This document shows, piece after piece, positions 27,424 through 40,663 of a DNA stretch of 64,000 nt. Source of the stretch: Malania oleifera (Eukaryota; Streptophyta; Magnoliopsida; Santalales; Ximeniaceae). Where the stretch lies: positions 124,070,719 through 124,134,718 of the forward strand of contig NC_080420.1 of the NCBI RefSeq assembly GCF_029873635.1. The letters are read 5' to 3'. A program made the translations under genes and the position numbers. Under the pieces are notes generated by a model. It did not search any database and was not told where the DNA came from. It saw only the letters and a list, made by a program, of their open reading frames with translations. Within the stretch, counting starts at the first letter, position 1, and each line of letters begins with the position of its first letter.

Positions 27424-29510
27424 TGTAACGACCTACTAATCTAATCATATAATAAAACATAATAAATAGAATAGTCAATCCGAACCCGTGGGTAGCGGGG
27501 ACATCTGTCATACATAGCGGAACTTAGGCAGCAGTAAATGTAAATCACATTCATCAACCATAGATTACATAATGCCAGAGTCTACTATATTCCCAAAGAT
27601 ACTGTATCTATATACAATCTCCAAAATATCAAAATAAACCTAGGATTTTACAACAAAAATCTCCTGATCCTAGATCAAAACTTACCCTTTAAGTAGGGAA
27701 GCTTAACTCACTCAACGGCGGCCCTGTCCCGCCGGTCTCTCCGGGTTTCCTGAAATAGTTTAAACTTAGGGTGAGACACCTCTCAGTAAGGGTAGATAAA
27801 TTAAAATCAGTTGTGTGGCAACATGAATAATTTAATGTTGTAATACATATACCGTGCATTTCACATACCATTAAACATAAATCATAATATGATTAGACAA
27901 ACATATAATTCCATACTTCCAAATAATCGTACTAATCATGTATTATCTGATATAATACTATAATACTAAAAACTACCCAGGATGTATAGCTAGCCGATGT
28001 CATGTATTACCCCCTATGACGGGTTGTGTAGCCCGAAGGCGGGACCTGACAATGGTTGGCCGACCACTGCCGAGTAAAAAATGTCTGTAAGTACGATGGG
28101 CCCGCCACACCCTGGTCTGGACTGCTAGGTAGACGTCTACAACTCTACACTAAAAGCCACATCGACTATCCATCTCCCATCCCCTCGTGGGGTGGCCACA
28201 CCAATCTGATCATAGATATATGATCTATAAGTTATGGTACCGTGCTCCTGAAACTGAACTAAACTAACATCCAGGTTCTGATAACATATAGTACATAAAC
28301 ATACACTGTTCATCGTAAATCAAATAATAGTATTTTCTGAATCCCATATTAACATAATAATTACGGTCTCGCGCTGAAAACATGAATAAATGCAGCCTTG
28401 CGCCTAATAACATGAATAATTGCGGCCTTGCACCGCTCATCAATTACGGCCTTACGCCGAACATATCATATATTCTGAAACCATAATTTACTGTGTTTAT
28501 CATGTTATTCCTAAAAATATTTATAAACATGCTTTATTTTGTAAATCTAACTTAACACGGTATAAGATATATATATAAAATAATATTCACGCCACACGAA
28601 TTGAGTGAAACCATATATTCTGTTACGAAATCACATTTCTTGTTGTGGTATTTTCCCCAACTTACATTTTCTCAATTATAATCATATATAATCACCTGCT
28701 TTCTGAAAATTATTCTAGTATTAAATAATAGTAATTTCACGGAAAAGTAACTGTTTTAATTTATCCCCTTACCTGGCAACGGAAAAGCCTCTCTATAATA
28801 CTGGTCTTACATCTGTAGAAAACCCTGAGCAATACCCTGAAAATGATAACTCCCAAAACTAAGTTTCAGTATTTATTCGAGTACATCATTTCCTTCAACT
28901 GTGGAAAGACCAAATTTCGAATAAAAAGCCTTACCTCAACTCAGGGATGAATTTCAACGGAGTTCCACAGACGATTCGATCCAACAGATATGCAGAGAAC
29001 TTCTCCAAGAGCGTCGTGGTGGCTTCAAATCGTCGAACCTGCAGAAATCCAACCCAAAATCGAAGAGAGAAGGGTGGAGAGCCGAAGGGAGGAGAGAGAG
29101 AGGGTTTTGCACTGAAAATTATGCTTAAAAATGAAGTTTGAGCTATTTATACACTGACCTTCGTCGACGAGCCACATTACCTTGTTGACCAGGTCAAGAA
29201 GGCTCCTCATCGACAAACTCTCCCCTTCGTTGACGAAATTAAGAGTTGCCCAAAAATCCCTCTTAGTATCTTCTCGTCAACGAAGCTCACCCTCATCGAA
29301 GAGACCCTATGTTATCCTCGTCGACGAATCCCTTGTATTCGTTGATGAGTCCTTGATCTAAATTCCTCGGTTATTACTCCCAAAATGCAATGTCGTCGAC
29401 GAACGCGAAGAGTTCGTCAATGAAGTCTGCTACCTCATTCTATTTCTGTTTCCATTTCTATTTCCCTCCCTCTTTAGTATTTAAATACCATTATTATTCG
29501 GGTCATTACA
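27424..29510 (-). mobile_element. Nested solo gypsy-type LTR, 2.1 kb
   Basis: It starts TGTAACGACCTAC and ends GGGTCATTACA, and contains GGTGAGACACCTCTCAGTAAG near 27770, so it lies on the minus strand inside the plus-strand LTR. It has a minisatellite at 28359-28460 (units with GCGGCCTTGCGCC) and a palindrome array at 29158-29425. Flanks are ATTTC and TTTTT, a poor match, so the target duplication has decayed. No coding part is present. Confidence 0.78.
29158..29425. repeat. Array of TCGTCGACGA-type palindromes
   Basis: About ten copies of a short palindrome of the form TTCGTCGACGAA, with single-base variants, are spaced roughly 20-30 bases apart. Comparable arrays occur at 9325-9530 and 36822-37015 in other LTRs, always within about 300 bases of the LTR's own 5' end. 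Confidence 0.75.
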
Positions 29511-29910
29511 TTTTTTGTGCACTAAATGCATGCTGGCCACACACTGACATTAACTTAGTCTTTCCCTTACTGAGTTGTGTCTCACCCCTTCTTTACGATC
29601 TGTCTTTTTAGGAAATCCTAGAGATCGGGTCTAGCAAGCTAGAGGAGTCGGGCTAGTGGTGTAAATTTATGTAGGTGGTGTGTATAGACAGAGATGTTAT
29701 TTTTGTATAGTTTTATGAGATGTAATTATGTGAAAATGAAGATATTTGTGTACAAAAATAGTTAGAACTCTGGTAATGTAATTTAAGGATTTTTTTTATT
29801 TTATTTCTGCTGCTTACATGTGTTTTATATATGATGAATAATGTATCGGGTACACAGATGTCACTAAAGTAGCACCCCGGGCCCACGTGGTGGGTCGGAG
29901 TCGTTATAGG

Positions 29911-29927
29911 TGGTATCAGAGCCTAGG
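29911..29927 (+). other. Primer-binding site of the 25609 element
   Basis: TGGTATCAGAGCCTAGG matches the 3' end of plant initiator-methionine tRNA, as in many plant LTR elements, and lies two bases after the LTR end. Another LTR is inserted within its last bases, duplicating CTAGG. Confidence 0.75.
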
Positions 29928-32432
29928 TGTAATAACCTGAAATTTTTTTTAAAAAAATATAATTAATTAAAATTATTAATCAATTAATTAGTTAAACATT
30001 ATTAAATTAATGTATTAAATAAACAAATAAATGAAATAGAAAAAAAAGAATTAAAATAAATTAAAATTAATTATTAGTAATTAATTAGTTAAACATTATT
30101 AACTTGAATTAATTAAGTTAAGTAAAATGGTGACTATACATATATATAAGTTAAGTTAAGTAAAAAGAAAAAAAGAAAGAAAGAAAGGGATAAGGAAGCT
30201 GAGCTTCTGCGTAGAGAAAGAAAGGGAGCTCTGCGCTCTCCATCACCTCTCCGTCTCTGCCTCTCTCTCTCTCCCCTCATTTCTCGACAAATATTCAACC
30301 GATCGGGAAACAGAAGGTGCCGTTGGATTCCTAACTCTGCCACCAACATTTCTATTAGAGTGAATTTGTCGTGGGAGCGGTGTAGGCACCATTCTTGGGG
30401 TAAGGCAACTTTTCCCTAATTTCTCAATTTCTCGTTAAATTTGTTGTTGAATCGACGATCGGGCACCACTATGAGGTCCTAGTCGTGATCGTCGTCATTT
30501 TGACATAAGTAAAGTTTCAATTGGGGTTTTCTAGGTCCCACTCCACAGCGAGAGTGAGATTTGAGAAATTTGGTAATTTGGCTATATTTAAGGGTATATT
30601 TATTTATTTAGAATTTATGAGTTTAGGAAATATTAAAATAATATTTTATTCAAGATTAATTATATGGAATTAGGATTTTTGATTCAGGATCCGGGTGAGC
30701 GTTGCGGGTATTTTTCGAGGTCCCTGTAGGCGTAGTTCAAGAAACCAGGTAAGGAAAAAAATATATATTAAATCAGAATTTTTATGAATTTAATGAAAAA
30801 TAAATTGTGTCATAAATATGTGTAAATTTTTTGGTATGAGTTTAAAATGCAAACCATTTAAATTATGTTTTTCGAGTTTAGGGTTGTTATTAGATATGTA
30901 TATGCGAAAATGAATTGATGAAAGTGGAAAAATATTTTTAGGGTAATTATGTAAGAAATAAAAGATATATTTTTAGCATATAAATGATAAATGTTGGTTG
31001 GCTTATTTTACAGGTAGTGTATGAATTTTATTGCTAAATTGTGTGGCATGAGTAAATAGGAATGCTGTGTGGAAATATATGTTAAATGTATGAGATGCAG
31101 ACTAAGTAAAGTATTGAGAATAAAATATGATGTAGACAATGTTGCTTGTGTGTGTTAATACAATTATGTAAACAGCTGAAAAATGCTGGGTAAAACGAGT
31201 GAAAGATGTTGGGTAAAACAACTGAAAGATATTGGGTAAAATAGCTAAAAGATGCTGGGTAAATGTGTAACAGCTGAAAAATGTTGGGTAAAACAGCTGA
31301 AAGATGCTAGGTAAAACAGCTGAAAGATGCTAGGTATGAAATGAAATGAAATGAAAAGGGAAATGAATGAAATGGAAATGAAATGTGAAATGTGAACAAT
31401 GTAAAATGGGAAAGAGTCACTTAAAGTGAAATGTTAAAGTTATGAACATGAACATAGGTGAATGGTTGAACAATGGCAGAAAGAATAATGCATTATGGTA
31501 TTAGTAGTATTTATGCTAGTAGAACATGTTATGTTTGGGCGAGACAAACTCTTCGCCGGAGAGTTTGCTGAGAAAGGCGAGTGCCCTGGTTGTATCAGGT
31601 GTAGCAGTAGGCTGCATAACGTGCTAGGGCAGAGGGAAACTACTTGTATGGGTAGGTAGATTTCCCTATTCTTGAGAGCCTTCTCCGGTAAACTTTTGTA
31701 TGAACTGTATGAGTACGAGATCAATTTAAACTTGAAAGCTTATTGAGTAAGGTGAGTGCCCTGGTATGCTTTAGCTGTGACCTTTGGGTTGCCTAGGTAT
31801 TAGAGCAGAGGGGTGCTACTTGTATGGACGGGTAATCACTCCTATCCTTGGGTAATCTCGTGGGTTAAATCTTTTGCATGTATTTGGTTAGGATCAGAGA
31901 ATGATTTCAGAAATTATGTTAACGATTTTCAAATATTAAATTTTATGTTGTTATATATACTCATGTTAGCCACACATTGTTTTAATATATTGTTTCTTCC
32001 CTTACTGAGATGTGTCTAACCCGAATATGATTATTTCTTTTTCAGGACATCTTCGAGATCGAGCTTTGAGAGCTCGAGGGTTTTTAGTCTTTTGAGGATT
32101 GTATAAAAAGAAAAGGGTATATTTCTATGTTAATTTTGGGGAATGTAAATATTTATGTTTTATGTCTTTATGTTTAAGGTTGTTGAGTAAGAAATGATTG
32201 TGAAAATACTAAAATGTCTTGGAAAGGTATGTATTTATGGTAATGCAGGTATTGGATGGATAGTAAGGATGTTATATAGGGGTAGTAAACTCTGGTATTA
32301 TTGATTATGATTTTTATATTATATGGAGATTATGTTTATGTTTTTTGCTGCGTATATCATGGATTATGGATTATTAGGGATTTTATCAGGTATAATGCGC
32401 CGGACTCGAGTTTAAGGGTTCGGGTCATTGCA
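29928..32432 (+). mobile_element. Solo gypsy-type LTR inserted in a primer-binding site
   Basis: It starts TGTAATAACCTG, ends GGGTCATTGCA, and is flanked by CTAGG at 29923-29927 and 32433-32437. That is a perfect 5-base duplication. Joining the flanks gives the natural run from primer site into the internal leader of the outer element (CAGAGCCTAGGTTTG). Its right half matches the right arm of the chimeric LTR at 10735-11851. It carries no coding region. Confidence 0.88.
31171..31345 (+). repeat. Minisatellite, unit about 22 bases
   Basis: About eight copies of a unit of the form CAGCTGAAAGATGCTGGGTA lie in tandem, passing into an ATGAAATGAAATG simple repeat. The same unit is present in about five copies at 10735-10848. 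Confidence 0.8.
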
Positions 32433-32529
32433 CTAGGTTTGTTAGATTCTGTAAACTTTGAGGATTGATAATTACCAGAGTATAGGTTGAGATAATATAG
32501 GGATAGGAGTGGGTAGGTTAAGATGGGTT

Positions 32530-35500
32530 TTGGTCAAGAAGCTTGGAGGTAGAAATCTTTTGATGGACTTCTGTGATTTTCTGAATTAGTCGCGAGTTTT
32601 GGAAAACCCAGTAACTGATCGGCGAGAATCAAGACAACTAGCCCAGTCTGAATCAGTGAAACCAGTAAGTTTGAGGGATGAATGAGCAGGAAAGAAGAGA
32701 CCTTAGCTAGGAGAAGATTTAAGATAACGAAAGCACACGATGAGCAACATGAAGATGAGGTAACCATGGGGTATCCATAAACTGAGCAAGAGTTTGGATA
32801 GAGAAGGCAATGTTCGGTCTGGTAATTGTGAGATATAACAATATTCCAATAAGACGATGATATTGTTAAGGATCTGAAATCAAATCACCCTTAGATCGAG
32901 AAAGTTTAAGATATTGAGTCATGGGGAAAGCGACAGGCTTAGAACCAAGAAAACCAGTATCTTGCAAAACATCCAACGTATACTTGCATTGACAAAGAAA
33001 ATTTCCCTTGGAAGATCGAGCAACTTCTAGCCCCAAGAAATACCGTAAGCAACCAAGATCCTTGATCTGAAAATTTGAGTGAAGAAAATGTTTGATGGCA
33101 ATGATAGAAGCAATGCTAAAGCTGGAAATTATAATATCATCGACATACACTAGAAGGGCAGTAAAATCTGAAGGAGAAGTCTGAGTAAAAATACATGAAT
33201 CAAACTTGGACTGAGAAAATCCATAGGTGAGTAATGTGGCAGCAAGCTTAGAGAACCATTGCCTTGAAGCCTGCTTCAAACCATAAAGACTCTTATGAAG
33301 TTTGCAAACCAAATCAGTCGTCCCCTTTGTCCCATAATCTGGAGGAAGTTTCATATAGAATTTCTCTGATAAATCACCATGTAAGAAGGCGTTGTTGACA
33401 TCAAGCTGATGAATAAACCAATTTTTGGTTGCAGCAACAACTAATAGACATCGTATAGAAACCATTTTAGCTACCGGAGAGAAAGTTTCAAAATAATCGA
33501 TGCCTTCTTGTTGAGTGCAACCTTTGGCAACTAATCGAGCCTTATATCGTTCAATGGAACCATTTGAATTGTACTTAATGCGATATACCCACTTGCAGCC
33601 AATGGGTTTGTAACCAGGAGGTAATGAAGTAAGTGACCAGGTCTGGTTTTCCTCAAGTGCACGTATTTCCTTGGCCATGGCATTGTGCCATTCAACATAT
33701 TTAACAGCTTGATGATAATATTGTGGTTCAGTATGAACAGAGACATTCAATATAAAAGAATGATAGGCTGAAGAAAGATTGCAATATGATAAAACATAAG
33801 ATAGGGGATACAGATTACCTGTGGATGGCAGGTCTAAACTGTGACGAGAAGAAGGGACTGATGTAAAATTATTGGCCAGTGAACAATGATAATCACGAAG
33901 ATAAGAAGGTGGAAGGCTGGGACGTGTTGTTCGTCGAAGAGGAAGAGAATTAGAATAAGAAGGAAATCAGATGATTGAGGTGAAGATGAGGGCAGACTGT
34001 TTGATGAAGATGGAGTGTTTGATAAAAAAATGAGGAATATTAAGAGAACAATTTGTTTGAGGAGTAGGCAGAACAATATCAGAAATTGATGGTGTCATAA
34101 GAAAATCTGAAGGTAAGGAAGCAAAAGGGAATTCATTTTCATGAAAAATAACATCACGAGAAACAAATGTTTGATGAGATTGTAAATCAAACAGTTTGTA
34201 ACCTTTGATGCCAAATGGATAGCCAAGAAAGATACAACGACGAGAATGAGCATCAAATTTGTGACGATTGAAAGGGAGAGTGGAAGAAAAACAGAGTGCA
34301 CCAATGACCCTCATGTGAGAATAATCAGGAGGTTTACCAAATAAGAGTTCATAAGGAGTTTTATTTGATAATAGAGGAGTTGGTGTACGATTGATGATAT
34401 ATGCAGCTGCTAAAATGCAGTCAGACTAGAAAGCTAGAAGATGTAGAGCTTGAAAACGAATTGATCTTGCAACGTTAAGCAAATGTTGGTGTTTTCGTTC
34501 CATGACAGAATTTTGTTGAGGAGTATTAATACATGATTTTTGATGGATAATGTCATTTGAGTGATAAAAATCAGTCATATTAAATTTTGAACCATTATCA
34601 GTTCTAATTATCTTAACAGTTGACTGAAATTGATTGTGAACTAAAGCAAAAAATGAATGAAGTAACATACGAGTCTCAGATTTTGATTTCATAAGAAAAA
34701 TCCATGTGCATCTGGAATAATCATTAACAATGGACAAAAAAAAAATGAAAACCTTGTAATGAAGGAGTTGCAAATGGACCCCAAATGTCTGCATGAATTA
34801 ATTGAAAAATAAAAGTGGATATAGATTTACTATGATGAAATGGAAGTCTATGTTGTTTTGCAAGTGGACAAACATTACAGGTATGTTTTTTTGAAGTAGG
34901 AAATGAAATATAATCACGTAACAAATACAATCATTCAGAAGAAAGATGGCCTAGTTGTTGATGCCAAAGATCAAACGACTGATGTGCATTGTTTGAAGAA
35001 GAGGTGGTATTGACAGTATGTGTAGAAGAACAATTATCATTCAAAAAGGGAAGTAGATGATAAAGGCCATTAGATAGTCTGCCCAGTCCAATTGTCTTCC
35101 ACAGCCGCAAGTCCTAGATGAAACAAAAAGATGAAGCAAAAATCAGACAACATGCTAGTGAAGATGATAGTTTACTAGCAAAAATAAGATTGAATTTGAA
35201 AGAGGGAATACAAAGAACATCGTGTAAGATTAAAGAAGATGAAAGACAAACAGTACCAATGTGAGTCACAGAAAAAGAAGTTCCGTTTGGCAAATTAACA
35301 AAAGCTTTTACAGAAGAAGTAATGGAAGTTAAAAGATGAACACTACTAACCATATGATCAGTTGCACCCTTGTCTATAATCCAAGAAGTGGAAGAAGACA
35401 AGGAAGAAGAACAATTGGAAACAAAAATGGAAGATGAAGTTGATGAAAATATACCTGTCATATACATTGAGGTTAAAGATGAGCTACCATTGGGAACAGT

Positions 35501-36754
35501 GGAAGCTACCAAAGCTGAAGATGATGGAGGTGAAGGCTGAAGAAGAGCCAACAATTGAGTACACTGTTCTTAAGTAAATGGTAAGGAAGGAATATCTGTG
35601 ATGACCTGATTTGCAGAAGAATTTTCTTTCTTTGATTTGGTGAATTTAAATACAGGTGGAAAACCATGAAGGCGATAGCATTTTGCAATAGTATGGCCTA
35701 AAATTCCACAATGAGAACAAACAAGCTTGTCTTTCTTGAAAGACTTTGCAACATTTGATGAAGGTTTAGCAGTTGTAACCATAGCAACAGAATCAAAGAT
35801 CGGAGCTGAAATTGAAGTAAGCTGTCGCTGGCCTTCGTCTTGAAGTGGCAAAGAAAATGCCTTGTTAATGGTAGGAAGAGGATCCATCATTAACAAATGA
35901 CCTCGTATAGCTGAGAAAGAATCATTTAATTCCATAATAAATTGAATAGTATAAACAAATTACCCATGTTCAAACACTTTCTGAAGTGCTCCACAAGAAC
36001 AAGATGGTGAACAAGAGCAACAAGGAGTCGGACAATAAGTATGGAGCTCATCCTAGAGAGTCTTCAGTTGAGTGTAATATCGAGTGATAGATAATTGCCC
36101 TTAAGGAAGATCTGAGATTGATTTCTTCAGTTGATAAACACGTGGTGCACTGCTCCTGGAAAAATGTTATTGCAGATCCAGTCATATATTTCTTGCATTA
36201 TCAGAAAATAAGACACTGGATGCAATGTCTTTAGATAATGAATTTGTGATCTATGCAACAACCATTTAATTGCAACGCCCCTATGCAAAATGAAGAGGAT
36301 CATTAGTGGCAGGTCGTGGAAGAGAGCCATCAATGAATGGAAGCTTATTTTTAGCATGAAAAGATGTAATCATGGAACGACTTCATGTATGGTAGTTTGT
36401 TTCGGTGAGAGGTGTTGTAATGAGAGTAACACCAGGTCTATCTCCATGATGCAAAAAATAAGGATTGATGAAATCATCCATAGTTGATGAATTTGAGGAA
36501 GTAGTGGAGGAAGAAGATGAATTGGTGGAAGCCATAAAAGCTTCAAGAAGAAAATAAGATGCGAAAGAAATTCAGAACTGCTCTGATACCATGTTGAAAT
36601 TGTGAAAGAATTTCAAATTGTATATTTTATTTGAAGAGTGATTTTACAATTGTATATATACAAAAAAATTCAGCAATTGAATTAACAATTAGAGAATAAA
36701 ATAACGACTTGAATAATAGAGTTTAAACAAACTGTAACTACTTATTGCTAACTC
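32530..36754 (-). mobile_element. Copia element, minus strand, broken
   Basis: Read on the minus strand it shows part of an LTR (36592-36754), a primer site (TGGTATCAGAGC), and gag starting at 36535 with a Ser/Thr-rich head and a copia-type core. A CCHC knuckle lies near 35700. Protease follows (DKGATDHM near 35380), then integrase with the DNGSKF-type core (about 34600) and the NSVMERKHQH helix. A long reverse-transcriptase frame (32866-33750) has LLVYVDDIII. Part of RNase H is visible near 32600. The right LTR is not seen; the sequence meets the leader of the gypsy element near 32530. It is a fossil with roughly ten or more breaks. The gag type resembles the Ale/Ivana side of copia, a weak inference. 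Confidence 0.82.
36592..36754 (-). repeat. Partial LTR of the minus-strand copia
   Basis: It begins TGTTGAAATTGTG right after the primer site and continues AT-rich until another LTR starts at 36755. Only one copy is present, so the family LTR length cannot be judged. Confidence 0.55.
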
Positions 36755-38498
36755 TGTAAGAACCCGAACCGTGATATATGGGGTTATATATGTAAAGAGA
36801 GGGACATTTTGGTAAAAAAGTAGGTTCGTCGACGAAGCCGGATTTCGTTGACGAAGCCTTTGTTCTTCTCGTCGATGAAATTCAGAGCCTCGTCGACGAG
36901 AAAAGCCGAGGGGTTCAGGAAAAATTTAAATATCAGGGTTCGTCGACGAAATTGCTGCCTCGTCAATGAAATCCCTTAAGACCTCGTCGACGAGAACACC
37001 AACTCGTCGACAAAATCCTCCGGGTCAAGGGTCTTTATAAAGGATATTTTGGTTTTCTTCTTGGCTAAGTTTTTGGAAAAACTCTCTCTCTCTCTCTAGA
37101 ACTCTCCTTACACTCTCTCTAGCTTTCTTTGCCATTCGTTGCCGGATTCGTAAATCCAACGATATTGCGAGGATCAGTGAAGGATTCTCTACGTTTCTAC
37201 GGGATCGGAATCTTGTTTCGAAGGATTTTGGGTTTTGGTCCAAAATCGAGGTAAGGATCGATTTTCATTTCTGATTTAGTATATGTATAGTGGTACGGAT
37301 TGTAAGTATGTTTTGTACTGTGGTTTGTAGATTTCGGAGTCTCAGTTCGTAGTTTTGAGGACCGTAGAGTTCGTAGTTGGGATTCAGGTTAAGGTAAGGG
37401 GATTCTGTTTATATCAGTCCATTTTCAAAATCAGGATCGGTAAGCTTGTAGGCTACGATCGTATGTATGTTTTGACTACTTATTTGGGGAAATCTATCAG
37501 GTAAAAATGCGGGATTTTTGGGTTACAGTTTTTGAGAAAATTGGGGATTTCGGGTATCATCTCTACTTTGTTTGGAAAACCGTTTGTCTTGTTTAAACTG
37601 TATTATTGAGGTGATCGTAATCCATATTTGCATAAACTGTATACTTGAAATTGTAAATGATATGATTTTCTGTAAACCAAATAAGTGTGGTATGTATGGT
37701 TGTTTGAAATTGTTCCAGATATTTGTGAAACAGCTATGTGGCGGCTAATTACCATACGCTGAAATGTATAGGAACGTGAGTTCCAAAATGATTCCAGGAG
37801 TTTGTAAAACAGTCATGTATCGGTTAACTACCATGAGCGAGAGTGGCCGGCTCTATATCCGGGGTGTGAAATATCACTAGTATGTTCTAGCTGGTCACTG
37901 GTGGGTGTGATCTACACCGTATGTGGTAATGGATTCACAGTGGGCCTAGGTCGTTGCAGCGTATTTTGGAACGTGACAATGTAATCGGGGTGAGACTAGG
38001 TGACCTTGTGTATTTGCGTATGTAGCAATGGATTCACTATTGGGCCTGAGTCGTAGATCTTCGTAGTTGCATGTGTAGAAATGTAATCGCTGTGAGACTA
38101 GGTGACCTTGTGTAGTTGCGTATGAAGCAATGGATTCACTATTGGGCCTTGTTTGTCGTAGCGTAGTTGCGTGTGTAACAATGTAATCGCTGTGAGACGA
38201 GGTGACCTGGTGTAGTTGCGAACTAGTGTGACGACACTGACCGTATGTATGTATGTATGTATGTATGTATGTTGGGTATCGTATGAACTGGAATGATTTT
38301 CTGAAAATACTGGAATTGTATATAATTGTATGAAACTGTATGAATTGTTTCAAACTGTATCGTATGTATAGTGTTATAAAGTATGTAAAATGACACTGGT
38401 ATGCCATACACTGATATAAACTGTTCTCTTCCAAATTGAGAGGTGTCTCACTCCGAATGTACATACAATGTTTTTCAGGTCCATCAGGTAGCGGTAAG
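36755..38498 (+). mobile_element. Gypsy-type LTR, sister of the 18062-19798 copy
   Basis: It starts TGTAAGAACCCGAACC, carries a palindrome array at 36822-37015, and has the same body as the copy at 18062. It contains a (GTAT)n run near 38243-38272, AGAGGTGTCTCACTCC near 38440, and stops matching the sister after GGTAGCGGTAAGTA at about 38498. No coding part or right boundary is seen. Confidence 0.72.
36822..37015. repeat. Array of TCGTCGACGA-type palindromes
   Basis: About eight copies of TTCGTCGACGAA or CTCGTCGACGAG and close variants lie within 200 bases, starting about 70 bases from the LTR 5' end. The spacing is 20-30 bases and the words between are not conserved. Confidence 0.78.
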
Positions 38499-39930
38499 TA
38501 AAACATTGCTATTGTGCATTGTAGGAGATCTATTGCAGCATTTTGATGAAGAGCTGGAAGACTACTGTGTGATAGCTGCTACTGCTGATACTGGAGAGAA
38601 TAATTTTAACTAACCCGCCACCGCAACTCTCTTTTGTTCCTTTCCTCTCCCTTGTTGCTGCCTTGCTCTTCTCCTTGCTTTCCTTTTCTCCTTGCCGCAA
38701 TCCGAGACCCTCTTCCCTGCTTTTTTGTTGCTGCCCGTGAACAACTAGAAAACTCTCTTGCTGTTTACCCGAACTCCCTGCTACTATGCTGGAGAAACCC
38801 ACCTGCTGTGTTGCTATCGCTCATTTCCAAGAAGTTTCCTTGCGGTTGTAGCTGCTGTTGATCCTCCTGCTGCCCAAACCCGAGAGGTCCCTACTTAAGA
38901 CCACGACCAACCCCTGCTGGTGCTTCAACTCCAACATGGCTTGCTACTCTCCCTCTCATTCTCTTTCTTTTTCTTCCTCTTTAGCTTGTTTTTCTTGCTT
39001 TTAAATACTTGAATGATTAGTGTTAATTTTTAGTAGAATTTTAGTTAAAGTTTTAGCCTTTTGAATCTTTGATGGGTTATTATTATTAAAGTTAATTGAT
39101 TTTCATTTTTTTTTAATTAATATTAGCATTAGATTTAATTTTTACTTGATTTATATTTTTTTTTATTGATAAAAGTTCGGTTTGGTTTCTTGAATGAAAA
39201 AAAAAAAAAGAATAAACTACAAAAAGAAAAATAAATCTTCTTTAGGACTTAAATTAGTTGTTTTCTTTAAAATTTAATTTTGTTGGGTTCTACTTAGAAT
39301 TAAGCTCGTTTACTTAAAGTCCGAATTTTTGTTATCGTATTTAGTTGTTAAAGTCTTAATTTTGATTCAAGTTCTTGATTGCATTAAAATTTAGTTTTTA
39401 TTTGAATTTGTGTTTGATTGAGTTTGCGTTCGCGAATTACGTAGTAAAGTTTTGATCTTTAAGCTTTTGTCTGAAATTTCAAACGTAGGATTGCAGTTAG
39501 TATTTAATTTTGTCATAGACTATTTTATTGTGCCCTTTCCCATTTTTCGTTATTAATTTAGTGCGTGGTTAGGGTTCATAATTTAAATTGCACGTTATTT
39601 TAATTCGTTAAAGAAATCTCAACAAACTAGAAAACTCAAATCTGAACTTTGTTCAATAAACCTTTGTTTCTTATTTTCTTTTAGAATTACACAAAATTTG
39701 GGACTAGACTGCATTCCCTGAGAAGATGATCTGGTCTTTAGACTAAGTATTACATGACTAAACTCTTATACTTGTGATAGCTTCCGAATTGCATATTTTT
39801 CAAGTGAGTCAAGTTTTTCTAGAACTCAAAGAACACTTGCATCTGAATCCACTAATATTCAAATTTCGATTTACCATCGAACTATTGTTGATTGAATCTC
39901 CGTCATCTCGGATCACATGCTCTAATACCA
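38499..39930 (+). mobile_element. Probable leader/LTR fragment of a Tat/Athila-like gypsy element
   Basis: This stretch has no convincing reading frame. It contains a CT-rich block (38620-38980), long T-rich stretches, and near 39700 the words GCATTCCCTGAGAAGATGA, then CTTATACTTG and TCAAGTTTTT. Those words resemble the sequence before the primer site of Tat/Athila-type gypsy elements. The match is from memory of the family style, not a search, and both boundaries are uncertain. Confidence 0.35.
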
Positions 39931-39932
39931 AT

Positions 39933-40190
39933 TGTAGAAAAACAAAACTCAATAAAATATTATTTAATCAATATCAAAGAAAAAAAAACAAAGAACAAGA
40001 AGTCCAAAAAGAAGACACAAGCACGACACCCTTTCTATTCTATCTATTCTAAATTGCGACAACCATGTATCAATGTATATATACCTAGGGTTTAACTTAG
40101 GGCAGTTATCCAGTGTAGGCAGTCCTATATTATCCAATTACTATCAACCAATAAGAAATTAAGTTAACAAATAAAACCAATTCTAGGCTT
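39933..40190 (-). mobile_element. Copia-type LTR remnant, minus strand
   Basis: A reversed primer site (GCTCTAATACCA at 39919-39930) is followed two bases later by TGTAGAAAAACAAAAC, the expected 3' end of a minus-strand LTR. The following 250 bases contain a TATATATAC box-like word. The far end is not defined and no second copy is in the window. Confidence 0.45.
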
Positions 40191-40663
40191 CGTTTACAGC
40201 CAATAATATAGCTATGAAACATGAAAAAAAAAAAAATTCAATAGAAATCAAAACAACACATTCAACAAAATAAGAAAAACAAAACAAAGAAATAAAAGGT
40301 GAAAGAAAAAAGAACGAAAGGTAAAAAGACATGAACTTCCCTTTAGTCTCTTTTAAGGTTTAATAAAAAGATATAAATCTTTTTGTGGTTTTGATGAAAT
40401 TTTCTGAAAATTTTTAAAATCTCAAAGAGGTTCGTTTTTTTCATATAGGAGGGGTTACATATTTTACCTTAAAAAAATAATTTTTTTCTCATGTATTATA
40501 TCTAATGCAATTTTGACCAAAACATTAACTACTATGAAATGAATCAAACACTATCACATTACTTTCAAATTAGACGCAATTTTTTTTTTTCAATGTTCAC
40601 ATCGATTCCTCATCAACTAAATTGATGAAATAAATAACTATATAATATGTTAAACAATGATTT

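Larger units (their letters stand above)
25609..29908 (+). mobile_element. Gypsy-type LTR (5' LTR of an element) split by a nested LTR
   Basis: It starts TGTAATGACCCC, and its body resumes after the nested LTR at 29511 with CTTACTGAGTTGTGTCTCACCCC, ending GGAGTCGTTATA at 29908. A primer-binding site follows directly (GGTGGTATCAGAGCCTAGG), so this is a left LTR. Without the nested insertion it is about 2.2 kb. It shares a long stretch (25800-25990) with the solo LTR at 30165-30370, including a GTTGGATTCCTA block. Only about 90 bases of internal region follow (32438-32530). Confidence 0.75.

Noticed and set aside
37946-38506. 186-codon minus-strand open frame with repeated YATTQGHLVSQRLH-like units
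   Set aside because: It reads the tandem repeat of an LTR backwards. The repeat structure explains the open frame; no protein family is recognised.
38530-38861. Gene candidate in the CT-rich block near 38.6-38.9 kb
   Set aside because: Overlapping frames on both strands are low-complexity and the block fits the leader of a gypsy-type element better than a gene.
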